Shown here piece after piece: positions 42,508-49,997 of a DNA stretch of 64,000 nucleotides. The translations under genes and the position numbers were made by a program. Under the pieces are notes generated by a model, which saw only the letters and a program-made list of their open reading frames with translations, did no database searches and was not told the origin of the DNA. Within the stretch, counting starts at the first letter, position 1. Each line of letters opens with the position of its first letter. The stretch comes from Flagellimonas aurea (lineage in GTDB: Bacteria > Bacteroidota > Bacteroidia > Flavobacteriales > Flavobacteriaceae), in contig NZ_JAFLNL010000013.1 in NCBI RefSeq assembly GCF_017313785.1, forward strand, positions 50,557 to 114,556. Reading direction: 5' to 3'.

Positions 42508-43230
42508 ATGTGCTACTCCACCACATTACGGAAGACCAAGGAAGAAGTCGAAGAAAGGTTCAGGGCGAGACTGCAAATTGAACTAGAGTATACCCCTTAC
42601 TATCATATGAACGGTTTTACCCATGGCAACTTGTATATCGTGCCCATGGAATATCCCGATGAACTGCTTCCTGCCATGTGGGGCTATGTTCCTCCCTTTG
42701 GGATGGATGACCCCGATGCATTCCATAAAAGGTACAATACCCTCAACGCTAAAAGTGAAACCGTTTTTTCCAGCAATACCTACAAGCACTCTATCCATGA
42801 CAAGCGCTGTTTGATAATTGCCGATGGTTTCCATGAACCTCATCACGTCAAAAAAGTATCCTACCCCTATTTCTGCCACTACAAGGATGATTCCCTTTTC
42901 GCCTTTGCCGGTCTCTACTCTGAGCTGGATGACGACCTCTATAGCTGTACCATTATTACCATGCCGGCCAATGAACAGTTTGAGCAGATACACAACCAAA
43001 AGAAAAGGCAGCCGTTGATCTTGGACCAACACTGGGAAGAGGATTGGCTCCTCCCCGATCTGCATGAACCAGGTATCAAGGAACTTATGAAATCCGCATT
43101 TACCACCAAAGAAATCGAAGCCTATACGGTCTCACGCGATTTGTACAAAAGAGGGATCGACACCAACAATAAGCTGGCCATTGAAAAGAAGGATTATCCG
43201 GAACTCAACCAACAGGGGAGTCTGTTTTAA
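42508..43230 (+). CDS. SRAP-domain protein (HMCES/YedK family)
   Basis: A 240-residue SRAP protein. Cys2, which becomes the N-terminal nucleophile after Met removal, is present (MCYST); the other active-site residues are Asn80 in YNTLNAKSET, Glu110 in DGFHEPH and His162 in IHNQKKRQPLIL. SRAP proteins form covalent crosslinks with abasic sites in single-stranded DNA and so shield them. This could protect transferred single strands or arrested forks on the element. Complete and probably active. Confidence 0.9.
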   Translation: MCYSTTLRKTKEEVEERFRARLQIELEYTPYYHMNGFTHGNLYIVPMEYPDELLPAMWGYVPPFGMDDPDAFHKRYNTLNAKSETVFSSNTYKHSIHDKRCLIIADGFHEPHHVKKVSYPYFCHYKDDSLFAFAGLYSELDDDLYSCTIITMPANEQFEQIHNQKKRQPLILDQHWEEDWLLPDLHEPGIKELMKSAFTTKEIEAYTVSRDLYKRGIDTNNKLAIEKKDYPELNQQGSLF

Positions 43231-43287
43231 CTTATCAACACAATTGATTATGTATTGGAATAAATCCTAATTTTGGGATTATATCCA

Positions 43288-43551
43288 ATGAAGCATATCA
43301 AGTACAGGAATTCGGACAAAAAGGCCATCAAAATTTTGATGCGAGAAATCGGGGCGTACCGGTATGAAATCGCCTTGGAACAAATGAAGGTGGAACAGCG
43401 CCCCATTAGCATGGAAGGATTCTACCTTGAGGCCAACGATGACTGTATATTTTTATGCCACCGCTACCCTTCAGGGTACATTCTAAAGCTGATGAAGGTC
43501 GAACAGTTCGAAATGTTGCCCAGGGATGGGTGGGAACTTGTTAAGGTCTAA
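43288..43551 (+). CDS. Small hypothetical protein
   Basis: An 87-residue cytoplasmic protein from the ATG at 43288 (MKHIKYRNSDKKAIKILM). It is basic at the N-terminus, with a central EGFYLEANDDCIFLCHRYPSGYILKLMKVE. No domain recognised. It follows the SRAP gene by 57 bases on the same strand. Confidence 0.5.
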   Translation: MKHIKYRNSDKKAIKILMREIGAYRYEIALEQMKVEQRPISMEGFYLEANDDCIFLCHRYPSGYILKLMKVEQFEMLPRDGWELVKV

Positions 43552-43585
43552 AAAATTAAATTTGAAATAATAAACAATTAATACA

Positions 43586-44320
43586 ATGGATGAAAAGGAT
43601 ATGACCTTGTTTTTTCATAGTGTTCTTATAAACACATATGCTAAGATTAGAGAAACTGTCAAATCCAAATCAGATGTGATTTATATAGAGAAGGATTCTG
43701 AGAATGAAATTATCATCAGGCCAATTCGTGACTATCCTAATTTTCTATTTCAAATTAGTAAGCCAATTGAAAAAGGAAATAATTTAGTTTTTAGTATAAC
43801 AAGGGCACCAAAGAATGCCCGGAGCAACAACAGCGAGATTCTGAATTCTGACCATAAGAATCTTGAAAGGGTTTTTAATGCGTGGATTGAATTAATCAAT
43901 AAACACCTCGGTAAAAAGCCTATTCACCCAAATGAAGACAGCATAGACCAACAATACAATCAAGAGTTCTATGATTGGTTTGAAATTGTCGAGGAAGATG
44001 CTGATTCTGCCCCATTTGATATAAAACGTCAAATATTAATTGAACATTCGTTGGATATAGGCATTAAAGCTTTAATTGAGGCTGGGGTAAAAGAAGATGA
44101 CCCAATTATTAATGAAGCACATTCCTTGAAATCCAAAGTAGGAATTTATTCTAAAAAGCAAGTTATTAAGGTTGGTAGGCAATTATATATTATGTTAAGA
44201 AAAAAAGGAGGTGTCTTAACGAAAAAAGTATACGACATTTGGGAAAAAGAAATGATAGCCATGGGCTTCAAAGAATTAATAAAATTCTTGGGAAATGAGG
44301 CATTGAAACTACTACCCTAA
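43586..44320 (+). CDS. Hypothetical protein
   Basis: A 244-residue cytoplasmic protein. The N-terminal half contains IIIRPIRDYPNFLFQISKPI and the middle a conserved-looking QYNQEFYDWFEIVEEDADSAPFD, while the C-terminal half is helical (KRQILIEHSLDIGIKALIEAG). I do not recognise a family. Its base composition is lower in G+C than the tra genes, like the cargo patch. It lies upstream of the convergent hipA. Confidence 0.55.
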   Translation: MDEKDMTLFFHSVLINTYAKIRETVKSKSDVIYIEKDSENEIIIRPIRDYPNFLFQISKPIEKGNNLVFSITRAPKNARSNNSEILNSDHKNLERVFNAWIELINKHLGKKPIHPNEDSIDQQYNQEFYDWFEIVEEDADSAPFDIKRQILIEHSLDIGIKALIEAGVKEDDPIINEAHSLKSKVGIYSKKQVIKVGRQLYIMLRKKGGVLTKKVYDIWEKEMIAMGFKELIKFLGNEALKLLP

Positions 44321-44408
44321 ATCTCTCCTGCATCATTTCGGACCTATAAAGTTCCTGCCTTAGCTGACTGTCTTCTTTTTCAACCGCACACCTTTTGTGT
44401 AATCCATT

Positions 44409-45665
44409 TTAAATTTCAGTTTTAAAAGCGGGCTGCATTAAAAGTTGTTCCTTACTGGAAATACCTATTTGTTTGGCGACAGATTTCCAATCCTTGACCA
44501 CTCGTATTACCTTATTGGTAATAGCATCCATTTCATCATCACTTAAGCGGAAATATTCCCCAACACTTTTTGCAAGTTCAAAGTCAAGGGCATTATCATC
44601 CATATCAATATTTAATGCCAATCCGTCCTTTTCAATGGAAGGGTTCAGATCATAAGCTGGCGACAGTTCCCAACCTTTTTCATTTAGAATAAAACCGTGG
44701 TTCCGCAGATGGTCGTCCGTATTTGAAACGGCAATATTAAAAATAATCCTTCGCCATAGCTGATGTAAATTTTCCTCTACATTGGTTCCGTAATTTTCAA
44801 TCACATCGACGATATCCAAATAGCTCGGAGAGAAAGACTTTAAGGTCTCCTCCGTGTTTCCGGTCATCGTCATAGCAGATGCAAAATGGATGCGACCACC
44901 ATTTTCACGGTCAAATCTTTTGGTAAGAAAGGTATGATATTGGCCAGCTATCTTTTCTAATCTTGATTCTGCCATTTCGATACCGCAGGCGGTTGCAAGT
45001 TTATACGTAAGAAATTCCCAAGCAGCCTTATCTACCGTATCTGTTTTTGAAGGAAACTTGGCAATCCATAGGTTCTTATTAGTATCCAATATATTCGCTT
45101 TGGGCCGTGCACCACCCAAGGAAGAGCCTGGTGCAATAAGTACAGCTATCCATTGGCGTATGGCGTCGTTTTGCGTATCACTTTCCAATTGATTAACCGC
45201 TTCCTGTAAATCACCAAGGGAGGACCAAGGTGGTGTTGGGTTTTGGTCATCATTGTCTAAAAATGGACCATCCCGATCGGTCTTAAAGCGTAACGCCCCC
45301 ATTCGGCTTTCGTCATATACACCAAGAAGGTAATCTATTTCATAAAGTGTTTTTGCCTTCTCGTTCCGAGCTCTGGCATCCTGGGCTTCGCGACGTTTCA
45401 TCAAGGTCTTTCCCCAAGTATCTGGCATGCTGTCCAAGAATATCCCAAAGTTTTCCTTATCTGCTGGAAATTGAGGTCCTGAATAAAATTCAATATCTGG
45501 GTCCAGTAATTGGTACAAACCCTTTTCCAACCATTCTTTGTTATAGGCAAAACTGAACGCTTTTTTGGCTTTTGCAAAATGAGCCGATAGGACACCGATT
45601 TCAACAGGACCATTTAATCCTATCCAATCGGCATAAACGTAAATATCAAATTTTCCCTGAGCCAT
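44409..45665 (-). CDS. hipA: HipA-family kinase toxin
   Basis: A 418-residue full-length HipA: N-terminal HipA_N domain (IGLNGPVEIGVLSAHFAKAKKAFSF), then the kinase-like core with GSSLGGARPKANI (ATP loop), a conserved SNTDDHLRNHGF (catalytic Asp) and SPAYDLNPS (metal-binding Asp). HipA kinases phosphorylate aminoacyl-tRNA synthetases and halt translation. It is encoded three bases after the HTH antitoxin gene, in HipBA order. Motifs are intact. Confidence 0.92.
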   Translation of the reverse strand: MAQGKFDIYVYADWIGLNGPVEIGVLSAHFAKAKKAFSFAYNKEWLEKGLYQLLDPDIEFYSGPQFPADKENFGIFLDSMPDTWGKTLMKRREAQDARARNEKAKTLYEIDYLLGVYDESRMGALRFKTDRDGPFLDNDDQNPTPPWSSLGDLQEAVNQLESDTQNDAIRQWIAVLIAPGSSLGGARPKANILDTNKNLWIAKFPSKTDTVDKAAWEFLTYKLATACGIEMAESRLEKIAGQYHTFLTKRFDRENGGRIHFASAMTMTGNTEETLKSFSPSYLDIVDVIENYGTNVEENLHQLWRRIIFNIAVSNTDDHLRNHGFILNEKGWELSPAYDLNPSIEKDGLALNIDMDDNALDFELAKSVGEYFRLSDDEMDAITNKVIRVVKDWKSVAKQIGISSKEQLLMQPAFKTEI

Positions 45666-45668
45666 TAC

Positions 45669-45956
45669 CTAAAGTAAATCCAAATCTTGTAGTTTACGAC
45701 CGAATTCATCATCCTCTGCTATTTTTGAAAAATCACTTTCGAGATTTAACACCTTAAGAACGTTGAAATAGATACCTATTGCGACAGTGGGGTCGCCTTT
45801 CTCAACACGATGCAAAGTAGCGCGATGAATACCGGCACGTTCCGCAACCTGTTCGGCAGTCAATTTTCTTCGCTTTCGCGCAAGTTTGATATTTTCCCCT
45901 ATCCCATCGAATATCTTTTGATATTTAGGAAGAAGGATTGCTTTTTTAGAATTCAT
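45669..45956 (-). CDS. hipB: HipB-like XRE-family antitoxin
   Basis: A 95-residue helix-turn-helix protein (GENIKLARKRRKLTAEQVAERAGIHRATLHRVEKG) followed by an acidic tail. The start is the ATG at 45956: the longer frame to 45986 would begin upstream of the -7 box (45982-45975) and cannot be on the main transcript. Paired with hipA, it should repress the operon through the two sites at 45960-46006 and neutralise HipA. Confidence 0.9.
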   Translation of the reverse strand: MNSKKAILLPKYQKIFDGIGENIKLARKRRKLTAEQVAERAGIHRATLHRVEKGDPTVAIGIYFNVLKVLNLESDFSKIAEDDEFGRKLQDLDLL

Positions 45957-45959
45957 AAC

Positions 45960-46006
45960 GTCGCCTATTAACGACAAATATATCATTTTTGTTGTATATA
46001 AGCGAC
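45960..46006 (-). promoter_or_regulatory. hipBA promoter with two HipB-type operators
   Basis: Two sites of the form GTYG-N8-CGAC occur at 45960-45975 (GTCGCCTATTAACGAC) and 45991-46006 (GTTGTATATAAGCGAC), centres 31 bp apart. They flank a perfect minus-strand -7 box TATATTTG (45982-45975). The half-site/8-bp spacer design matches the E. coli HipB operator TATCC-N8-GGATA in geometry though not in sequence. Binding by HipB is inference. Confidence 0.65.
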
Positions 46007-46119
46007 ATTTTTTGATTAAATTCTATTATGTCATTTTTTAGAATCAGAAATAGAATAACAAACCGTGGATTCGTCAACAAGGCAGTAAGAGTTGATCTTT
46101 CAACTATTTTCTATGTAGC

Positions 46120-47238
46120 TCATACCCCTTCATAGTCACCCCATAACAGCGGAGGTGCTAATATGGGTTTATCCATTACATTGATTTTGAAAGGGGCCAA
46201 CTTAGAAATAGGGGTCTTTTGTGCTACCCTTGGAAAGTAAACCCCGCATCTGTTTATGCGGTCATACAATACTGAAGAGCTCAATAGATAATCATGTTTG
46301 GCCAACCACCCTGAGTGTGATTCATTATTGGAAAACCCCTTATACTCATTATCGCCGATTACTTCAAAAACTGTATGCTCCGTAATGTCCCTAACCTTCC
46401 TGTCCGACAATAAGGGCCTTAGGCTATTTCCATACGAAACCTCACCCAAGGTTCCGCATATCACAATCCAATCCTTGCCCTGACCGAATAAACGATTGCA
46501 GTATGAGTCTAGCCGCCTGGCCTGTTCCTTACGCTTCGCACTGTAGTCCACATCTCTGCTATCCTCCGAGCATCGTGTACTGATGATGGTCAGCTCATCC
46601 CCGGTCGGAGTCACTACGGTATATTCTGGACAGTCCATTTCAAAAAGGTCATTACCTTCTTGGTCCCGTTCATGGGCATGGGGTTGAAACCCGACGATTC
46701 GGTAGCCGTTCCTGGTCAGGATGGCATGGCCCAATCCCCGATTGTCGTTGCCTTCCGTGAACAGCCACTGCTCAAAGGCACCTCCCAATTTCGGTCCCAA
46801 ATAATCCCTGTTGAAATCCGATAAGGATGCTCTGTCCTCCACTTCCTGCAATACCAAAATATCCGGATCGGCCTTCGCTATGCACTCCACTTTGGCATTT
46901 CGGTGTTTCTCATCCAAGGGATAACTTCTGAGTTCCACCCAACCGTTCCATCCGACCCGCTCTGTGGCCTTGGTCTGACGTTCCCCGCCCAAAGGTTTTA
47001 CGTAAAGGTGTCCCCCTTTTCTTCGTAGGGTTAAAAAGGGTTCGGTGGCCTGTGGGCTAAAACCCATCAAAAAGGCCAATTCCCGCATACGTCCCAATTC
47101 TTGGTGCTGTTTGTTGGGGTTTTTCAAAAGGGACTGAAATTCCTCCATCCAATCCTGAAGGTTCTTGGAAGCATTTTGCCGTAAAAAGGAGAGGTCTCTG
47201 TGAAAAAGGTTTTGGATGTTCATTGTTGCTATTCTCAT
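46120..47238 (-). CDS. Endonuclease/exonuclease/phosphatase-fold protein, possibly inactive
   Basis: A 372-residue protein of the EEP (DNase I-like) superfamily: ATMNIQNLF at the start, ILVLQEVED around residue 127 with the metal-binding Glu, and GLGHAILTR. The normally invariant GDFND block reads ICGTLGEVSYGN, and the closing (S)xDHI block reads AKHDYLLSS. Loss of the Asp/Asn suggests a changed or lost catalytic site. Its start overlaps the ATPase gene by four bases. Role in the element unknown; a nuclease-derived structural or regulatory protein is possible. Confidence 0.72.
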   Translation of the reverse strand: MRIATMNIQNLFHRDLSFLRQNASKNLQDWMEEFQSLLKNPNKQHQELGRMRELAFLMGFSPQATEPFLTLRRKGGHLYVKPLGGERQTKATERVGWNGWVELRSYPLDEKHRNAKVECIAKADPDILVLQEVEDRASLSDFNRDYLGPKLGGAFEQWLFTEGNDNRGLGHAILTRNGYRIVGFQPHAHERDQEGNDLFEMDCPEYTVVTPTGDELTIISTRCSEDSRDVDYSAKRKEQARRLDSYCNRLFGQGKDWIVICGTLGEVSYGNSLRPLLSDRKVRDITEHTVFEVIGDNEYKGFSNNESHSGWLAKHDYLLSSSVLYDRINRCGVYFPRVAQKTPISKLAPFKINVMDKPILAPPLLWGDYEGV

Positions 47239-47933
47239 GATTGTCGATTTTTGATTTTATTTTTTTCAGTGTTTTTTGTTCCCCGTTTGTCCTGGGCATT
47301 TTGGTCAAAGGCCACCAAGTTGAACAGTTCCCGCATACGGCTCCGTACCCGCTTGCCATAGCGTTCCTCCAGTTCCTCGGCATTGAGGTTCGTGGTGGCA
47401 TGGGTGCGGAGTCCCGATTCCAGGAACAGCTCATGCCGGGACAGTAGTATTTCCCCGATGACATTGCAATCCTTCCCAAAATGTCGCCCCATTTGTTCCA
47501 CCCCGATATCATCAAAACAGAAATACCGGCCGTTGCCATAGTCTTCGATGATGCGATGGCCGACATGGTTGAACCCGAACACAATGTTCCTGGCCGGTAT
47601 GACCTCATAGGGCCTATAGTGCGGCGTGATATGCCTGATCAGTTTCATCAGGGTGGTCTTGCCACAGCCCACCGGACCGGAAAGCAGGATGCCCTTATCG
47701 GGATCAATGCCCAGTTCTTGACAACTGTCCTGGTCCCGGACCATGTAATTGCACAGCTTCAACAGGACTTCATGATCCTCGGGATAGAGCCTAAAATTGC
47801 GTCCAAACAGAAGTTTCCCCTTGGCATCCATATAGGTCAGCACCTTGGAGAAATCATATTCGACCTGCTTCCCATCGAATTCTCCCAGGGAATAGACCAC
47901 ACCGCCTTCCGTTATCTTAGAGGGGTTGCCCAT
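47235..47933 (-). CDS. DnaC/IstB-like P-loop ATPase
   Basis: A 232-residue AAA+ ATPase with Walker A GPVGCGKTT (about residue 86-94), Walker B RYFCFDDIG, sensor THATTNLNAEELEERYG and an Arg-rich C-terminal box (RVRSRMRELFNLV), typical of DnaC-like helicase loaders. With the neighbouring HTH protein it probably forms a replication initiation module for the element. It overlaps both flanking genes by a few bases, so all four genes from 46120 to 48875 appear to be one operon. Confidence 0.78.
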   Translation of the reverse strand: MGNPSKITEGGVVYSLGEFDGKQVEYDFSKVLTYMDAKGKLLFGRNFRLYPEDHEVLLKLCNYMVRDQDSCQELGIDPDKGILLSGPVGCGKTTLMKLIRHITPHYRPYEVIPARNIVFGFNHVGHRIIEDYGNGRYFCFDDIGVEQMGRHFGKDCNVIGEILLSRHELFLESGLRTHATTNLNAEELEERYGKRVRSRMRELFNLVAFDQNAQDKRGTKNTEKNKIKNRQS

Positions 47934-48591
47934 AGTCTTTTTGTGTTTCGACCATCAAAGGATCTCGGTTTCTGGACAGGATTTTGGAGGTGACGTTTGC
48001 TTTTTTTATTTCATCGGCCTTCAGCATCCAATTCTGCGCCGCTGCCTTCCAATCCACAATAGAGATTTTGCCACCAATCTTCCATCCAATGGCTTGATAG
48101 TGGTTGAAGAACCGTTGGGCCTCTTCTTTGCCACATCCATTTTCCTTAAAAAAATTGAGGACTTCCAATTGGCTTCTGGGCTGTGCTCCCAAAGAGCGTT
48201 TGTGCGTTTGTTTTGTTTTCTTATAAAAGGTGTCTGGTACACTGGTGGGACAGTAGGTCCTAAAAATGGAACGGCTCCGTTCCATGATCGTACCGCTCTT
48301 GTCCCAATTTTGGGACAGTCCAACCTTACTCGAACGTGCCGGACTATTGGAAGGGGAATAGTTGATATAGCCCATGTTATCCAGCTGTTTCATAAGGCGA
48401 TGATAAGTGGACTTGGAACCGATCTTGGCCATCTTCATCAGTTCCCTGCGATTGACCGGAAATTCTTCGGGAAACCGATACATATTCCAATAAAAGAACA
48501 GGGCCAGGTAGAGGCTGATATGGCCTGGGCCTAATCGCTCGTCCCCATAGATTTCCACTAAGGCCGCATTAAGGTGCTTGATATAGTTCAT
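47917..48591 (-). CDS. Replication initiator-like helix-turn-helix protein
   Basis: A 224-residue protein. The N-terminal domain is a winged helix (VNRRELMKMAKIGSKSTYHRLMKQLDNMGYINY), a linker follows, and the C-terminal domain has FFNHYQAIGWKIGGKISIVDWKAAAQNWM, a DnaD-like or primosomal block often seen in phage and element initiators. The pairing with a DnaC-like ATPase supports a role in loading the replicative helicase. The middle region (residues 85-130) looks disordered. Confidence 0.68.
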   Translation of the reverse strand: MNYIKHLNAALVEIYGDERLGPGHISLYLALFFYWNMYRFPEEFPVNRRELMKMAKIGSKSTYHRLMKQLDNMGYINYSPSNSPARSSKVGLSQNWDKSGTIMERSRSIFRTYCPTSVPDTFYKKTKQTHKRSLGAQPRSQLEVLNFFKENGCGKEEAQRFFNHYQAIGWKIGGKISIVDWKAAAQNWMLKADEIKKANVTSKILSRNRDPLMVETQKDYGQPL

Positions 48592-48875
48592 ACCGTACCG
48601 TCCATGGGTTCCACCTTGTTGTCCAGAATAATTTGGTCGATTTCCTCTGCGTCATAAAAAACAAGTCCCCCTACTTTGTAGCTGGGAATGATATTCCTGC
48701 TGCGCAGACTGTGCAGGGTACTTGGACTTATCTCGAATCGTTTTCGGATATCGCTTGATCGTAGCCAGTTTTTGGGTTTTGGATGGGTGTGTTCCACCAT
48801 CAGTTTCTTAAACTCCTCCAAGAGATCCTCTTTGAACTCCATCAGGTCTTCCGTGGTAATGATCGTTGCCGCCAT
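48588..48875 (-). CDS. MerR/excisionase-type DNA-binding protein
   Basis: A 95-residue protein: N-terminal acidic helix, then a winged helix-turn-helix of the HTH_17 type (NWLRSSDIRKRFEISPSTLHSLRSRNIIPSYKVGGLVFYDAEEIDQII). Such proteins in conjugative elements act as excisionases (Xis2c/Xis2d-like) or regulators. It is the first gene of the replication operon and lies next to the paired palindromes and rteC, a location that fits excision control. Confidence 0.8.
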   Translation of the reverse strand: MAATIITTEDLMEFKEDLLEEFKKLMVEHTHPKPKNWLRSSDIRKRFEISPSTLHSLRSRNIIPSYKVGGLVFYDAEEIDQIILDNKVEPMDGTV

Positions 48876-48970
48876 AATCTTGTGGTTTTAGGGATAGACA
48901 ATGGACCTGTTCAGCCCTACGCCTTTTATCCGGGTTCGATCACAAAACTGAAAAAGCTTTTTGGAAAAAA

Positions 48971-48996
48971 TTCCCAAGTTGGTACCAACTTGGGAA
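48971..48996. repeat. 26-bp perfect palindrome, copy 1
   Basis: TTCCCAAGTTGGT followed directly by its exact reverse complement, centred on a KpnI-type GGTACC. An identical copy lies 138 bp away. It is followed on the plus strand by AAGATTTTTTT, so it could act as a terminator there, but its exact duplication and continuous symmetry point to a binding site or replication/transfer element. Confidence 0.8.
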
Positions 48997-49108
48997 AGAT
49001 TTTTTTATCATAAGATTTGTATCGATTTATCGTCATTTGGAGTTTTGGGAGGTCCAAAAAATCTTCAAAATCGCAAAAAAGGGCTGCCAAAACCCCTGAA
49101 AACCAAAA

Positions 49109-49134
49109 TTCCCAAGTTGGTACCAACTTGGGAA
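49109..49134. repeat. 26-bp perfect palindrome, copy 2
   Basis: Identical in all 26 bases to the palindrome at 48971-48996. It lies 12 bases from the rteC stop. The 112 bases between the copies are non-coding and AT-rich. Together they form a noncoding locus of about 165 bp between the excisionase-like gene and rteC. Confidence 0.8.
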
Positions 49135-49145
49135 AAATTAGGGAG

Positions 49146-49985
49146 CTATTCTTCCAGGGATTCCATCCGCTGGTTGAGCATCTCGATGAGCCTATCCAAG
49201 AAGCGTGTCCGGCTGCTCTTACGGGAACGGATATCGATAAAAGTGTGGTAATAATTGCCCAGGTCGACATTGTAGAAGTATTCGAAATGGGAGGCCATTT
49301 CCTTGATGTCCACTGTACCGCCGTTGATACATTTGCTGGTATGTAGGGCATAAAGGAGCTCGATGAGATCGGTCTTGCTCCCCGTCCAAAAAAGTTTTGA
49401 TGGTTTTTCCATTGCTGTGTTCTTTGTAGGTTCCATATTGTTATTGAGGTCGTCCACTTCCTTTCTCAGGTACACGATGAGCATGTCATAGGCCATGATG
49501 GTGGCCACCGTGCCGTCCTGACAGGTGGAGAACTGGTCATCGATCAAAAAGTGGAAGGATTCCAAGGGCATGCGCAGGTCCCGGTTGCCCCGGACAAAAT
49601 ACTGCTCGTCCATGGACATAGCTCCGCGCCGGTAATAGTTATAGAATTCCAAGTTGTCGTTGAAGAAGGTCTGCAGTTTATCGATTTGTTGCTGTAGGTA
49701 TTTTACTTGGGCCACATCCTTTCCCCGCGGGCGTTTGCTCTCAATGCTGAAGAGGCGGATGTAATAAATGAGCTTGCTAAAGATTTGGGGCTTTACGTGC
49801 TTAAAAAAATAAATCTCGTCGGCCTGCGTCTCAAAATCCTGGCCAACAATCTGCTTTTGCAGTTTTCGGATGCACCTCTCCACCAGTACAATGCCCTTCT
49901 CCGCTTTGTACAGGATGTCGCCATTCCCACTTTCCAAGGCCTCCAACTGGCCCTCAAATTCTGATAACAACTTTTGGTATTTCAT
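49146..49985 (-). CDS. rteC: RteC-family regulator
   Basis: A 279-residue protein matching RteC, the regulator that activates excision of CTnDOT-type elements: QADEIYFFKHVKPQIFSKLIYY, a central RRGAMSMDEQYFVRG, and the C-terminal FWTGSKTDLIELLYALHTSKCINGGTVDIKE winged-helix block with RSRKSSRTRFLDRL. In CTnDOT, RteC binds upstream of the excision operon. Here the excisionase-like gene and two palindromes lie immediately downstream, which are attractive targets. No rteA/rteB pair is next to it. Confidence 0.85.
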   Translation of the reverse strand: MKYQKLLSEFEGQLEALESGNGDILYKAEKGIVLVERCIRKLQKQIVGQDFETQADEIYFFKHVKPQIFSKLIYYIRLFSIESKRPRGKDVAQVKYLQQQIDKLQTFFNDNLEFYNYYRRGAMSMDEQYFVRGNRDLRMPLESFHFLIDDQFSTCQDGTVATIMAYDMLIVYLRKEVDDLNNNMEPTKNTAMEKPSKLFWTGSKTDLIELLYALHTSKCINGGTVDIKEMASHFEYFYNVDLGNYYHTFIDIRSRKSSRTRFLDRLIEMLNQRMESLEE

Positions 49986-49997
49986 GGCACTGCTCCA

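Noticed and set aside
48971..48996. Simple rho-independent terminator reading of the palindrome
   Set aside because: A T-run follows only copy 1 on the plus strand, where no gene ends; the exact second copy and unbroken 26-bp symmetry fit a binding site better.
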